DNA of 64,000 nt from Acidomonas methanolica (GCF_004346035.1 NZ_SLZN01000012.1:17968-81967), one strand, 5' to 3'; positions 45,401-52,941 are shown, counted from the first letter of the stretch. Numbers and translations are program-made. Notes: generated from the sequence alone by a model not told the origin.

Positions 45401-45657
45401 ACGGTGACGGCGAAAGCACAGTGGACAAGCCCCACTTCGATGGAGGCCGCGTTTGGATCAACGCGTTGCAATATTTCGATAGCGTGCCCGCGATTGCGTG
45501 GGAGTTTCACATCGGCGGCTATCAGCCCGCGCAAAAATGGCTAAAAGACCGAAAGGGTCGCGCCCTGACCTATGACGACATCCGCCACTACCAGCGTATT
45601 ATCGAGATCCTAGTCAAAACCGACCGAATAATGCGCACCTTCGACCAGAAAATCTAA
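42415..45657 (+). CDS. Single-chain restriction-modification enzyme (N6-adenine methylase, type IIG/ISP-like)
   Basis: Protein of 1,080 aa. An N-terminal PD-(D/E)xK-like nuclease is suggested by D61 and E75-A-K77 (APDFVFSR ... GWCEAKD). The gamma-class methylase motifs are DPATGTGTFL near 397 and GNPPYSG near 518. The C-terminal region (VFDYIYGVLHSPAYRVTYAEFLKIDFPRIP) matches the recognition part of type ISP enzymes. No helicase domain is visible, unlike true type ISP enzymes, so it resembles a type IIG fusion. Base composition is more even than in its neighbours. It stands alone between a truncated gene and element B. Confidence 0.85.
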   Translation: MGLVQRMDIEAYLAEIRALYASGQSTEHSFRPALAKLFASIDPALTVINEPKHLTDVGAPDFVFSRGDVPIGWCEAKDIGKDVRKFAATDYSKAQKERYKKGLPNLIYTNGLDFEFIRDGESVDFVTIADPIPSLPTHPANFTALENRLSDFAHITPLSVTSSAKLATMMAGKAAIIKHIMGRALVADMKAKEASGTATDLIGQYEAFKTSLIHDITVEEFADIYAETIAYGLFAARLHDETPDTFTRAEALDLLPKTNPFLRELFIYIAGPNLDERLRRVIDELCHVFCATDMDRVLRNFGKITARQDPFLHFYEDFLAEYNPSKRKARGVWYTPEPVVNFIVRAVDEVLKTEFKLADGLADTSKITIDWDTGQNHPKTGKPALIKKQVHRVQILDPATGTGTFLAEVVKLVSERIKGVAPGQLSAYIERDLIPRLHGFELLMASYAMCHMKLDMILTRLGYKPSAHPPRLGIYLTNSLEEGERVEQTLFGLSRAIANEAKSASDIKRQTPIMCVIGNPPYSGHSSNKFEKGSFFDCLMNDYKKEPGGQENLQERNGKWINDDYVKFIRFSEHMIEKNGEGVLGFVTNHGYLDNPTFRGMRWRLMQSFDRIYVLDLHGNTKKREVCPDGSPDKNVFDIMQGVAIIVAVKHRRAGKAAKPLAEVRHADIWGTRDAKNNTLSSNSLGGVEWHLVPPKHPQFYFAAKDFDLEAHYDCGFSIIDLMPVRVLGFQTHRDAFAVAETRQALMERLTALRDASLPDTDIKARWALRDNRDWQLAPQRKKLAENPNWQAAVTECLYRPFDLRFCHLGYETMDYPRTEIVQHALHRNNISLLLPRQLSLSGFQHVLAADFPAESCAVSSKTKEQNQVFPLYLYPEAGTLDQSIRINFDAKLYAQICDTAGLTGSLTSPNGTDAFRVATGDARPDEVKVFDYIYGVLHSPAYRVTYAEFLKIDFPRIPFPVNSESFRAISERGESLRRLHLMEAAAIGETPYPFHGDGESTVDKPHFDGGRVWINALQYFDSVPAIAWEFHIGGYQPAQKWLKDRKGRALTYDDIRHYQRIIEILVKTDRIMRTFDQKI

Positions 45658-45970
45658 CGCATTTAGTTATACTGATGTAAACTGTCGTGGCAAAGAATGT
45701 GCGTGCCAATCAGATCAACATCGGCCATTGACCAAGCATCTCTCTGGGGTGGAAGCGGCAGCTCTCGCCAAAAGTCGTTATGCGCGTAGCGAGTTGGGAA
45801 CGACGGCTTCGTCCCAAACTCAATCTATCACGCTTCGCTTAGCAATGTCCGCTTTCGGGCAACCACCATCACCACTTCGATGTCTAATAGGTAGCCGCAA
45901 GCGGACACAGCTTCGAATAAATAAATCCTTCATTCCACGAAGGGCTGAACTCAATGATTGCAGTTGGGGA
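45658..45970. other. Non-coding stretch between the restriction enzyme and element B
   Basis: No gene or terminator is supported in these 313 bp. Short open frames here have no recognisable content. The stretch borders the 3' end of the serine recombinase and the tRNA-like att remnant, so it is likely the outer flank of element B. Confidence 0.4.
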
Positions 45971-47728
45971 TCAGGCGCATGCGGAAAAAAGTTCATCGAA
46001 ACAGTCTATTAAGCACGCTTTATTCTTGTCTTGCGATTGTCGCAACTTGAGAAGCAATCCTGCCCCCGCAACCATTGAGACCGACAAACCCGCCGCTCCA
46101 ACGGCGGGTTTTGTCGTTTTACCAGCCGTTCCAACAGCTTGCCGCTCCGTCCATTCCAGGATCGTCGCCAGATCGCCGTGCAGCTTCGCGAAAACCTCGC
46201 CGCGTTCCGGGCCGGGAGTGAGCACGATCTTCTCGATCAGCATCCGCAGCGCCGCAGCCGCCTGGGGCCGTTCGTCGGGCCTGGCGAGGGCGGTGGTTAG
46301 CGCCGCAACCTTCTTCGCGTAGATCGCCGACGCGCTCGGCAGAATGTCCGGCGTATCTTCTGGAATGTCGGCGAGCAGTTCGGTCAGTTCCGCCTTGCGG
46401 GCTTCGAGCGCATCCATCTCGCCCTTCATGCTCGGATGGAACATGCCTTCCTTGATCGCCTCGATGATTCCCCTGATCTGTTTTTGGATTTTCACCAGCT
46501 CAACCTTCCAGGCATCGCCGTTCGAGCGACGTTCCCGATTGAGGCGGTTGGTTTCCTCGGCATAGGCGCGCATGGCTTCCGCCGCCGCTTCAGGGGCCAT
46601 CATCCGATCCTTGAGCCCGGTGAGCACGCGCTGTTCCAGGTCCTCGCGTAGGATCGTTCGATTGTTGGAGCAGGTGCCCTTGGTCACATGCGTCGAGCAG
46701 GCGAATCGGTCGGAGCCTCGGATGGAAAACGGGCCACCGCAGCAGCCGCAGAAGATCAGGCCCGAGAGCAGCGTCTTCGGCCGATGGGTGCCGTTCAGGC
46801 GGTTCTTCTTGTGATGCTTGCGGATGCCCTCGGCGACGTTGGCATACTTGGCCGACGTGACAGCCTGCCGCGCCTTCACCGCCTGCCAGAGTTCATCATC
46901 GACGATCCGCAGTTCGGGAACGTCCTTGACGATCCACTCCGCTTCCGGGTTCAGCCGCGAGACGCGCTTTCCAGTCGATGGGTCTTTGATATAGCGCAGC
47001 CGGTTCCAGATCAGGCGGCCGATATAAAGCTCGTTGTTGAGGATGCCGGTTCCGCGCTTTGCATGGCCGTGGATGGTGGTGTCGTTCCAGAGTCGCCCTT
47101 CGGGACCGGACACGCCTTCCTCGTTCAGCGTCTTTGCGATGACGCGCGGACTGATCCCCGCAGCATAGTCGCGGAGAATGCGCTGCACGATATTGGCCTC
47201 GGCTTCGTCGATCTCGCGGTCTCCCCGGATCGGGTCGCCGCGCGCATCGAGTTGTTTCACGACTTTATAGCCATAGCAAAGGCCGCCGCCCGACTTGCCG
47301 TCTTCGACGCGGCCACGGATACCGCGATGTGTCTTGGCCGCGAGGTCTTTGAGGAACAGCGCGTTCATCGTGCCCTTGAGGCCGACGTGAAGCTCGCTGA
47401 TCTCGCCCTCGGCCAGCGTGACGATGGGAACGCCGGCGAACTTGAGATGCTTGAACAGCGTCGCCACATCGGCCTGGTCGCGGCTGATGCGGTCCAGCGC
47501 CTCGGCCAGCACCATGTCGAACTGGCCCGCCTGCGCATCTTGCAACAGAGACTGGATGCCGGGGCGCAGGATCATGCTCGCGCCGGAGATGCCCGCATCC
47601 TTGTAGGTGCCGACGACCTTCCATCGTTCGCGCTTCGCCTGCTCGCGGCAGATGCGGAACTGATCCTCGATCGAGGCGTCCCGCTGATTGTCGGAGGAAT
47701 AGCGGGCATAGAGGGCAACGCGGGTCAT
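45971..47728 (-). CDS. Large serine recombinase (integrase of element B)
   Basis: Protein of 585 aa. The N-terminal resolvase domain has the catalytic serine in YARYSSDNQ (S11) and EALDRISRDQADV. A recombinase domain follows (GYKVVKQLDARGDP ... IHGHAKRGTGILNNELYIGRL), then a zinc ribbon (CGCCGGPF, CSTHVTKGTC) and a coiled coil. Such enzymes integrate ICEs at att sites. The last 25 codons (MVAGAGLLLKLRQSQDKN...) lie over a 19-nt tRNA 3'-end sequence, so the native C-terminus has probably been altered by recombination at the att site. It is transcribed towards the element edge. Confidence 0.92.
   Translation of the reverse strand: MTRVALYARYSSDNQRDASIEDQFRICREQAKRERWKVVGTYKDAGISGASMILRPGIQSLLQDAQAGQFDMVLAEALDRISRDQADVATLFKHLKFAGVPIVTLAEGEISELHVGLKGTMNALFLKDLAAKTHRGIRGRVEDGKSGGGLCYGYKVVKQLDARGDPIRGDREIDEAEANIVQRILRDYAAGISPRVIAKTLNEEGVSGPEGRLWNDTTIHGHAKRGTGILNNELYIGRLIWNRLRYIKDPSTGKRVSRLNPEAEWIVKDVPELRIVDDELWQAVKARQAVTSAKYANVAEGIRKHHKKNRLNGTHRPKTLLSGLIFCGCCGGPFSIRGSDRFACSTHVTKGTCSNNRTILREDLEQRVLTGLKDRMMAPEAAAEAMRAYAEETNRLNRERRSNGDAWKVELVKIQKQIRGIIEAIKEGMFHPSMKGEMDALEARKAELTELLADIPEDTPDILPSASAIYAKKVAALTTALARPDERPQAAAALRMLIEKIVLTPGPERGEVFAKLHGDLATILEWTERQAVGTAGKTTKPAVGAAGLSVSMVAGAGLLLKLRQSQDKNKACLIDCFDELFSACA
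46056..46074 (+). other. 3' end of an initiator-tRNA-like sequence; att-site remnant
   Basis: AATCCTGCCCCCGCAACCA matches the end of bacterial tRNA-fMet: T-loop tail, T-stem 3' strand CCTGC, acceptor CCCCGCA, then ACCA. The matching 5' part (GCAGGTTCA and upstream) is absent to the left, so this is not a whole tRNA gene. It overlaps the 3' end of the serine recombinase, as att sites of such elements often do. Interpreted as the element end, derived from a tRNA-fMet target. Confidence 0.6.
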
Positions 47729-47754
47729 CGGTTGGTCCTTTCAAAACTCCATGG

Positions 47755-48180
47755 TCAGCGGCGCACCGCGCCGCTCTTCTTGGCGCGGGCCAGTTCGAGG
47801 AAGCTGGCCCTGATCTTCGCAAACAGCCCCGGCGGGATAAAGCCGTAAGCGAACTCGCCCCGCTTGCCGGGAACCGGCGATAGCCCGCCATTGGGCCATT
47901 CGTCGATGTTATGTTCCGAGACGATCACCCAGCTCGGCGCATCGTCGAGGCCAATAGCCTGCTTCACCTTCGCCGGGATCTCTACGCCGACCGTATCGCC
48001 GGAGGGCGGCGTGTGGGTGATCGGCAGCAGCACCACAAGGCGCGGGCGCACAAGCGCATCGGTCGCGGCGACGAGGCAGGCCGGGCGGTCCTTGCCCTGA
48101 TCCTGGCCGGCAGCGGCTTCATGCGTCCAGAGGTAATCGTAGCGGAGGACAAGGCCGGGCTTCGGTTCAGGGATCGCCAC
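47755..48180 (-). CDS. PemK/MazF-like toxin (type II TA)
   Basis: Protein of 141 aa, same family as the protein at 17193 (IPEPKPGLVLRYDYLW, RPACLVAAT, LPITHTPPSGD, GLDDAPSWVIVSEHNIDEWP). It follows its antitoxin gene with a 9-bp gap and precedes the recombinase. Probably a maintenance module of element B. Confidence 0.78.
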   Translation of the reverse strand: MAIPEPKPGLVLRYDYLWTHEAAAGQDQGKDRPACLVAATDALVRPRLVVLLPITHTPPSGDTVGVEIPAKVKQAIGLDDAPSWVIVSEHNIDEWPNGGLSPVPGKRGEFAYGFIPPGLFAKIRASFLELARAKKSGAVRR

Positions 48181-48189
48181 GCCGCCGCC

Positions 48190-48453
48190 TTACTTCAGCA
48201 GATCGTCGAGGTGGGCGTGTTCCGGGTCCATCTCGGCCCGCTCTACGGCGTCGATCACCACATCGGCGGCATCTGCCGTGCGGTGTGTCCGCTGCGCGGC
48301 GGCACGGAGCCAATCGTAATGATCGGCGGTCATCAGCACGAACTCGCGCCGCCCGTGCCGGGTGATCTCCACCGGCTCGCGCTGCGCCTGGTGCTGGAAC
48401 TCGCCGAACTTGCGCTGGAATTCGAGGGAACCGACTGTCGGCATGGCAGGCAT
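48190..48453 (-). CDS. Phd/YefM-type antitoxin
   Basis: Protein of 87 aa with VGSLEFQRKFGEFQHQAQREPVEITRHGRREFVLMTADHYDWL, a Phd-like fold, and an acidic C-terminus. It is first in the TA operon, with likely autoregulation from the gap 48454-48510. An internal ATG three codons on is also possible. Confidence 0.8.
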   Translation of the reverse strand: MPAMPTVGSLEFQRKFGEFQHQAQREPVEITRHGRREFVLMTADHYDWLRAAAQRTHRTADAADVVIDAVERAEMDPEHAHLDDLLK

Positions 48454-48510
48454 CCTTTCGATTGGGATGCCTGAATTATACGTGTAATTCGTGTTTTTGC
48501 AACGATGAAG

Positions 48511-48738
48511 TCAGACATCCCTGCCTGCCGGGCGCTTCCTTTGTGCTCTTCGCTCCAGTTTAAGCTTGCGCTCGAACTGCTCGCGGGCGATCTGGCGGCC
48601 GATCAACCGGGCGAGGATCAGCACGGCCTCGTCGGCGCGGCTGACGCCGTTGCGTGCCGGTTCCGGCGTGGCCGAAGGTCCGACTACCTCGATGCTGATC
48701 CTGTCCCGTTTGAGCGCCATCGTCTCCAACAATCCCAT
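48511..48738 (-). CDS. Small protein, unrecognised
   Basis: Open frame of 75 aa; starting at the internal ATG (48720) it reads MALKRDRISIEVVGPSATPE ... DEAVLILARLIGRQIAREQF. Composition is protein-like, with an amphipathic helix in the middle and a basic tail. It lies just upstream of the TA pair on the same strand. GGAG is close before the internal ATG. I cannot name a family. Confidence 0.5.
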   Translation of the reverse strand: MGLLETMALKRDRISIEVVGPSATPEPARNGVSRADEAVLILARLIGRQIAREQFERKLKLERRAQRKRPAGRDV

Positions 48739-48868
48739 GCCCGGAAGGGGCAGGGACCATCGAAGAGCCGTGCGCCATCAAAAGAAAAGAGCCTGATCGC
48801 AGCCGTGCGGTGTTTAGGATACCATAGCGTATAAAAAGGACGGTCTGTAATCGGGAGAATATCGTGCA

Positions 48869-49099
48869 ATGGAGATCGACAAGGACAAGATCGACGATGC
48901 GGTTCTCGCGCTGCTCTACCTGACGCTCGACCGCGACGGCCGGGCGTGGAAAGGCTTCGACTGGAGCGCGATGAACCGGCTGCACGAGAAAGGCTTCATC
49001 GGCGATCCGGTCAACAAGGCCAAATCCGTCTGGCTCACCGAAGAGGGCATCGCGCGATCGGAGGAGCTGTTCCGGAAGATGTTCACAGTCGCGAAGTGA
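48869..49099 (+). CDS. DUF6429 family protein
   Basis: Protein of 76 aa (DKIDDAVLALLYLTLDRDGRAWKGFDW ... VWLTEEGIARSEELFRKMF), matching a small family of unknown function common on mobile elements. The pattern resembles a winged-helix fragment. It stands alone between the TA side and the qseM-like gene, convergent with the latter. Confidence 0.7.
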   Translation: MEIDKDKIDDAVLALLYLTLDRDGRAWKGFDWSAMNRLHEKGFIGDPVNKAKSVWLTEEGIARSEELFRKMFTVAK

Positions 49100-49122
49100 C
49101 CGGCGCAGCCATTGCGCCATCC

Positions 49123-49425
49123 TCAATGCCGGCTATGCCGGTCCTGTTCCTCGACCGCCTGTTCCAGAATCCGCCGATAGCCGGTCTTCGTCATCCATTG
49201 CGCGCGGGCGAGATGGCTTTCCCAGCACCGCCGCGTGCGGACGAGGTCGGCGGCGGGATCTCGGTGCAGCACGATCCGCGCCACCTCGGTCCAGGCCGCA
49301 CCGTCCGCTTCCGCGTCCAGCAGGCGCAGGTAGGTCACGAAATGCTCTTCATCGTAGATCGTAATGTCGGGGCCGGTCGGAGCTTCGTCTTCGACATCGG
49401 GGTCAAGATTGGGTCTGACGCGCAT
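49123..49425 (-). CDS. qseM: Stand-alone DUF2285 protein, QseM-like antiactivator
   Basis: Protein of 100 aa. Its core YLRLLDAEADGAAWTEVARIVLH ... RCWESHLARAQWMTKTGYRRIL aligns with the DUF2285 end of FseA (LDARLCGESLRTIAEVLLG ... KMMKGGYRLLL in element B). Stand-alone DUF2285 proteins of this size include QseM, which blocks TraR and FseA in ICEMlSymR7A. It is divergent from a small XRE gene, the same arrangement as qseM/qseC. The ATG at 49425 with GGAGGG upstream is preferred over a TTG at 49452. The role is inferred from domain and context. Confidence 0.65.
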   Translation of the reverse strand: MRVRPNLDPDVEDEAPTGPDITIYDEEHFVTYLRLLDAEADGAAWTEVARIVLHRDPAADLVRTRRCWESHLARAQWMTKTGYRRILEQAVEEQDRHSRH

Positions 49426-49454
49426 GACACGCCCTCCATTGCAGGTTGGCAATA

Positions 49455-49493
49455 TATATAATCCCGAAATGGGATAATCCCATAACAGGATTA
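49455..49493. promoter_or_regulatory. Operators between qseM- and qseC-like genes
   Basis: ATCCCGAAATGGGAT (49461-49475) is a 5-bp inverted repeat around GAAAT. TAATCC (49475-49480) and GGATTA (49488-49493) form a second, overlapping one. The half-site ATAATCCCGAA also occurs in front of fseA in element A. Two adjacent operators would let a QseC-type protein balance the two divergent promoters. Confidence 0.55.
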
Positions 49494-49531
49494 GCAGAAC
49501 GGCTCCTTCTCATCAATGGAGCCGGTTCTGA

Positions 49532-49786
49532 ATGCAGAAATCCCTGCGTACGCCAAGACAGCAGCTTCTTATTTCCCTGCTGGTCGAAGCACGCAGGGCC
49601 AGGGGAATGACGCAGGCCGAAGTGGCGCTAGCACTCGGTAAACCGCAATCCTTCGTCGCCAAGTATGAGAACGGAGAACGGCGGATCGATGTCATAGAGT
49701 TTATGGACATCGTGGCTGCGCTGGATATTTCTCCTGCGGCTATTCTGGCGCGGATCGAGGCGGCGAGGGATTCTGCGACGGATTGA
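49532..49786 (+). CDS. qseC: XRE-family regulator, QseC-like
   Basis: Protein of 84 aa with an HTH (LLVEARRARGMTQAEVALALGKPQSFVAKYENGERRIDVIEFMDI) filling most of its length. It is divergent from the DUF2285 protein gene with paired inverted repeats between. This matches the qseC/qseM module that keeps ICE transfer off in most cells. The XRE call is firm; identity as QseC is from context. Confidence 0.7.
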   Translation: MQKSLRTPRQQLLISLLVEARRARGMTQAEVALALGKPQSFVAKYENGERRIDVIEFMDIVAALDISPAAILARIEAARDSATD

Positions 49787-50006
49787 AGGGTTCGGGGCCA
49801 TGCGATCCGGCAATCGTCTCTCGGCGATCAGTCATAGTCCCGGTGGTCGAAAACGGTTGGTTCCCGCCCTTTTTGTCCGCTGCCGACCTCCTTGTCGCCG
49901 TCCGTAGAGTTCCTGGCTCACCCGAAATCTGCCGTTTGTCTGGGGCAGACGGATGCCAGTGCCGCGGCCGAGTGCGACCTCAAGTCCGCAGACACACACG
50001 GATAAG

Positions 50007-51038
50007 CTACTTCCCAGAAAAATGCTTCTCCCGGGGCAGCACCTTATTCCCGAAGAAGGAGGAAATCTCGGTGCGCCTGCTCTCAAAATGCTCGGCAGCC
50101 CGGTCCGGCAGGCGGGCAAACGCTTCGTCATAGTCGTCCATCTCGATCGCCGAATCGGCTTCGTCGGGCTCGATACGCAGGCAGCGGTCAGGCCCGAGCA
50201 ACAACTTCGCCTGGGCGGTCGCGTTGTCGGTGGTCAGGAACATCGCCGCCTTGATCGCCTCTCGCCACGCGATCAGCCCCCGGAACACGTCGGGCTTGCG
50301 GAGGGCGAAGGGCGCATTGCCGGTGCCGATGCTGAAAATCTCCACTTGGTCGAAACCTATATCGTAGGCGGTGATGGCATCGACGAGCGCGACCATGATC
50401 GGATTGTTGGCCCATACGCCGCCGTCGATGAAAATCCGGCCGCTTTCTTCATGTTCAAGGCCCTTGAGATAGGTCGGCGCTGCCGAGGTTGCTCGCGCCA
50501 CTTTCCACATCGGGGTCGCGTGATCGTTCCTGAAGTCCTTGTGATGATCGGTCTTGAAAACAGCGATTTCCGTCTTCGGCATCATGAAGGCCGGAATGAC
50601 CAGCCGGGTCATGGAGTCGCCGAGAAGATGATCAGTGAATCGGCGCTTCAGGGCCTCTTCCAGCTCTTCGTGAACCAGCTTCGGGCCGTTGAGGGATCGC
50701 AGGAACCGGCGGGCCCGGCCGATCCATCCATTCGGCAGCGGCGGGAATATCTTCCGGCCGTCATCGTAGTAGAACCCCGTGATCCCGGCGGTTGGAATGC
50801 CCAATCCCAGGCCGAGGGCAATGATGCCGCCGGTCGATGTGCCGGCGATCATGTCGAAATACTGCGCCAGCGGCGCGCCGCCGCAGAAATTCTCTTCACA
50901 ACGCCCCAGGATTTCGGCGGTGTAGATGCCCCTAATCCCGCCACCGTCGAGCGAGAGGATTTTGAACGGCCTGTCCGCCGGCCAAGGTTGGCGCGCACGG
51001 CGGGTCGGCAGGCTGTTGGCGCGGCGGTCAGTGAACAT
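50007..51038 (-). CDS. capV: CapV-like patatin phospholipase, CBASS effector
   Basis: Protein of 343 aa with the patatin oxyanion motif GGGIRG (32-37), nucleophile motif GTSTGG with S68, and catalytic aspartate in DGGVW (D205). It is the last gene of the operon CD-NTase, E2-like, phospholipase. CapV enzymes are switched on by the cyclic nucleotide made by the CD-NTase and degrade membrane phospholipids, killing the infected cell. Overlaps the E2 gene by 11 bp. Confidence 0.9.
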   Translation of the reverse strand: MFTDRRANSLPTRRARQPWPADRPFKILSLDGGGIRGIYTAEILGRCEENFCGGAPLAQYFDMIAGTSTGGIIALGLGLGIPTAGITGFYYDDGRKIFPPLPNGWIGRARRFLRSLNGPKLVHEELEEALKRRFTDHLLGDSMTRLVIPAFMMPKTEIAVFKTDHHKDFRNDHATPMWKVARATSAAPTYLKGLEHEESGRIFIDGGVWANNPIMVALVDAITAYDIGFDQVEIFSIGTGNAPFALRKPDVFRGLIAWREAIKAAMFLTTDNATAQAKLLLGPDRCLRIEPDEADSAIEMDDYDEAFARLPDRAAEHFESRRTEISSFFGNKVLPREKHFSGK

Positions 51039-51522
51039 CGGCCTTCACCTCCCGGATGATTTGCGCGTCAGCGGCGTGCATGCGCGCCACGCTTTCGTAG
51101 CCGACGCCGGGCGCGAGCCATTCGCCCGTTAGGTGCCACAGCTCGTAGTAGGCGAGCCATTCGGCGGCCCAGTGGATAGTCGTCTCCGCGATCAGGCACG
51201 CGGCGGACCACTCGCCACCCTCGGGGTCGAACAGGCACAGGCCGGAGCTGGGGGGATCGTTCGCGTCGTAGATCAGATGCGGGATCTCGGCGAAGGTGCT
51301 GCCCGGCCGCGGCTCCAGCGGCGGATCGATGACCATTACATAGGGCAGCGTCATCGCGCCCGGCTTCCAGAAGAGGAACACTTCATACAGCCGGGCTTTG
51401 GGCCGCAGCGGCCCCCGCCACGCCAATGTGCCGTCCCCCAGTCTCCTGCCCTGGAAGTCCGGCCACTGGGCGGCCATCGCCTTGAGCTGGGCATCGGGCG
51501 AGCGCGCGCCGTCAATCTTCAT
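51028..51522 (-). CDS. E2-like (Cap2-type, E2-only) CBASS protein
   Basis: Protein of 164 aa with the prokaryotic E2 pattern: DPPLEPRP ... HLIYDANDPPSSGLCLFDPEGGEW (cysteine in GLCLFD) and WAAEWLAYYELWHLTGEW. E2-only proteins of short type II CBASS attach the CD-NTase C-terminus to a target and so prime it. No E1, and no JAB peptidase gene, is present. The ATG at 51522 overlaps the CD-NTase end by 11 bp; the longer frame to 51618 is rejected for that reason. Confidence 0.82.
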   Translation of the reverse strand: MKIDGARSPDAQLKAMAAQWPDFQGRRLGDGTLAWRGPLRPKARLYEVFLFWKPGAMTLPYVMVIDPPLEPRPGSTFAEIPHLIYDANDPPSSGLCLFDPEGGEWSAACLIAETTIHWAAEWLAYYELWHLTGEWLAPGVGYESVARMHAADAQIIREVKADVH

Positions 51523-52810
51523 CCGGGTCGTCCGTCGGCGCATCGAGGATGAAGGGATGGAAATTGTGGCGTGGCACCTCACGCAAACGTTCCGGCGCGG
51601 CAACGATGGACGGGGCATAGATGCCGCCGGTGCACGGCGCGGAAAGCACCGGCGCCGCCCGGTCCCGGCGATCGTAGCGCTCCATCAGGATGGCGCGCTG
51701 TTCCCTGCCGATCCGCTCGCCGAACAACTCGTCGATCATGTTGGCGATATCGGTCAGCGACGCCCTCGCCATGAATTCCAGCCGTGCCGCAAGGTGCTCC
51801 AGCGCTTCGGCCAGCGCCTTCATGTCGGCAAGGCCCGCGGCATCGGCCCGCGGCCAGCGGTCATTGATGCGGTCCGGCGGATAAGAGGGGTTTTCTTCGC
51901 GCGGGCGGGTGTCGTCCGCAAGATGCTGGCGCATGATCTTCGCCGTGCTGTCGGCCAAGGCATAGAGTTGGGCGGTGAGGCCGAGCGGGATGTACCCCAC
52001 GCAGCCGGCGCGCTTGGTCAGGTAGATGGAAGGCGGGCGCGACAGGGGCAAACCCTCGTAACGCAGGTTGAGGTACCGCTTCAGCAGTTTGAGCGCGACG
52101 GCCTCCTGCGCGTCGATCGCACTGGGGATGACGGGCGGCAACTCATGCTGCTCGGCCTTGGCGACAACCAGCCGCTCTTGCTCGTCGAGATAGCGCAGGC
52201 GGTTTTTGGAGACCGCGCCGCGATGGCGCCGCAGGGCTTCCGCGAAGAGTTCCTGACCGACGCCGACCTGACCCCGGAACCAGTTGGTGAATCCCCACGG
52301 GTTGGACGGAACCCGCAACGCTGGACCGGTGTCGGGCGAATGGAAAATTTCGCCGGCCCTCTCCACGGCGAGACGCTGCCGCCGGTCGAGGATCGTGACG
52401 TCCATGTGCATGAACGGAAACTGGAGCTGCACGCAGCGGGTGCAGCGAACGATCTTGATGACGCCGGGGAACCCCTGCAACGACTCTTCCAAAAGGTCGA
52501 GCGCCCGGCTGTTATCCCAGTCTGGGGGCACGTCGATCTCGACGATGGCGTCAACGTCGAAGCGGTCGTCATCCGTCCCGCTGAGGATCGTCGTGCTCGT
52601 GGCGATCGAGCCCTGCGCATAGATCAGACTGACGCCGTCGATCAGGTACGGCGCAAGCGGGCTGCCGCGGCGCTCAAGATGGGTCTTGAGGCGGCGATAG
52701 CGGTTTTCGGTGACCTTGCGATCGTGCGGGCTGAGTTCTATCAGCGCCGCCACATCGAGAAGCACCTCATCGAGGGCATCAGTCTTATGAAAAGGGTCCG
52801 GTACGGACAT
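51512..52810 (-). CDS. CD-NTase (cGAS/DncV-like nucleotidyltransferase)
   Basis: Protein of 432 aa with the nucleotidyltransferase signature: G67-S68 in YAQGSIATST, D85-x-D87 in RFDVDAIVEID, and the third aspartate in FMHMDVTIL. It is the signal-making enzyme of the CBASS operon, producing a cyclic oligonucleotide for the phospholipase. The product and clade cannot be told from sequence by eye. The C-terminus (PTDDPDED, acidic) would be the site of E2-dependent conjugation. First gene of the operon; its promoter faces that of the capH-like gene. Confidence 0.88.
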   Translation of the reverse strand: MSVPDPFHKTDALDEVLLDVAALIELSPHDRKVTENRYRRLKTHLERRGSPLAPYLIDGVSLIYAQGSIATSTTILSGTDDDRFDVDAIVEIDVPPDWDNSRALDLLEESLQGFPGVIKIVRCTRCVQLQFPFMHMDVTILDRRQRLAVERAGEIFHSPDTGPALRVPSNPWGFTNWFRGQVGVGQELFAEALRRHRGAVSKNRLRYLDEQERLVVAKAEQHELPPVIPSAIDAQEAVALKLLKRYLNLRYEGLPLSRPPSIYLTKRAGCVGYIPLGLTAQLYALADSTAKIMRQHLADDTRPREENPSYPPDRINDRWPRADAAGLADMKALAEALEHLAARLEFMARASLTDIANMIDELFGERIGREQRAILMERYDRRDRAAPVLSAPCTGGIYAPSIVAAPERLREVPRHNFHPFILDAPTDDPDED

Positions 52811-52859
52811 GTCTTTAAGTTCCTTCTGGAAGGGCGGGGTCGCCGGGATTTAGCTTGCT

Positions 52860-52889
52860 CATGTCGGGGAAGACATGAGATACATGTCT
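52860..52889. promoter_or_regulatory. CapH-type operators in the CBASS/capH divergent promoter
   Basis: AGACATG AGATA CATGTCT (52871-52889) is a perfect 7-bp inverted repeat with a 5-nt centre, overlapping CATGTC GGGGAA GACATG (52860-52877). Another GACATGTC sits at the CD-NTase start (52807-52814) and GACATG at the capH start. TATAAAAT (52889-52896) could be the capH -10. The repeated half-site suggests cooperative repression of both genes. Confidence 0.65.
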
Positions 52890-52941
52890 ATAAAATAGGA
52901 CGCCGATCAATTGGCGTCAAGTTTATCATGACGGAGAAGAC

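Noticed and set aside
45728..46012. Plus-strand frame of 94 codons near the element B edge
   Set aside because: Composition is not protein-like, there is no ribosome site, and it overlaps the recombinase end.
46086..46112. GC-rich hairpin AAACCCGCCG / CGGCGGGTTT resembling a terminator
   Set aside because: It lies inside the recombinase frame. It may act as a terminator if the native gene ends earlier, but this cannot be decided from the sequence.
46688..47848. Long plus-strand open frame antisense to the serine recombinase
   Set aside because: It mirrors the recombinase in a GC-rich region. The minus-strand protein has clear catalytic and zinc-ribbon motifs, and the plus-strand translation has none.
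49953..51059. Plus-strand frame of 368 codons antisense to the phospholipase
   Set aside because: No recognisable domain. The minus-strand frame has the full set of patatin motifs.
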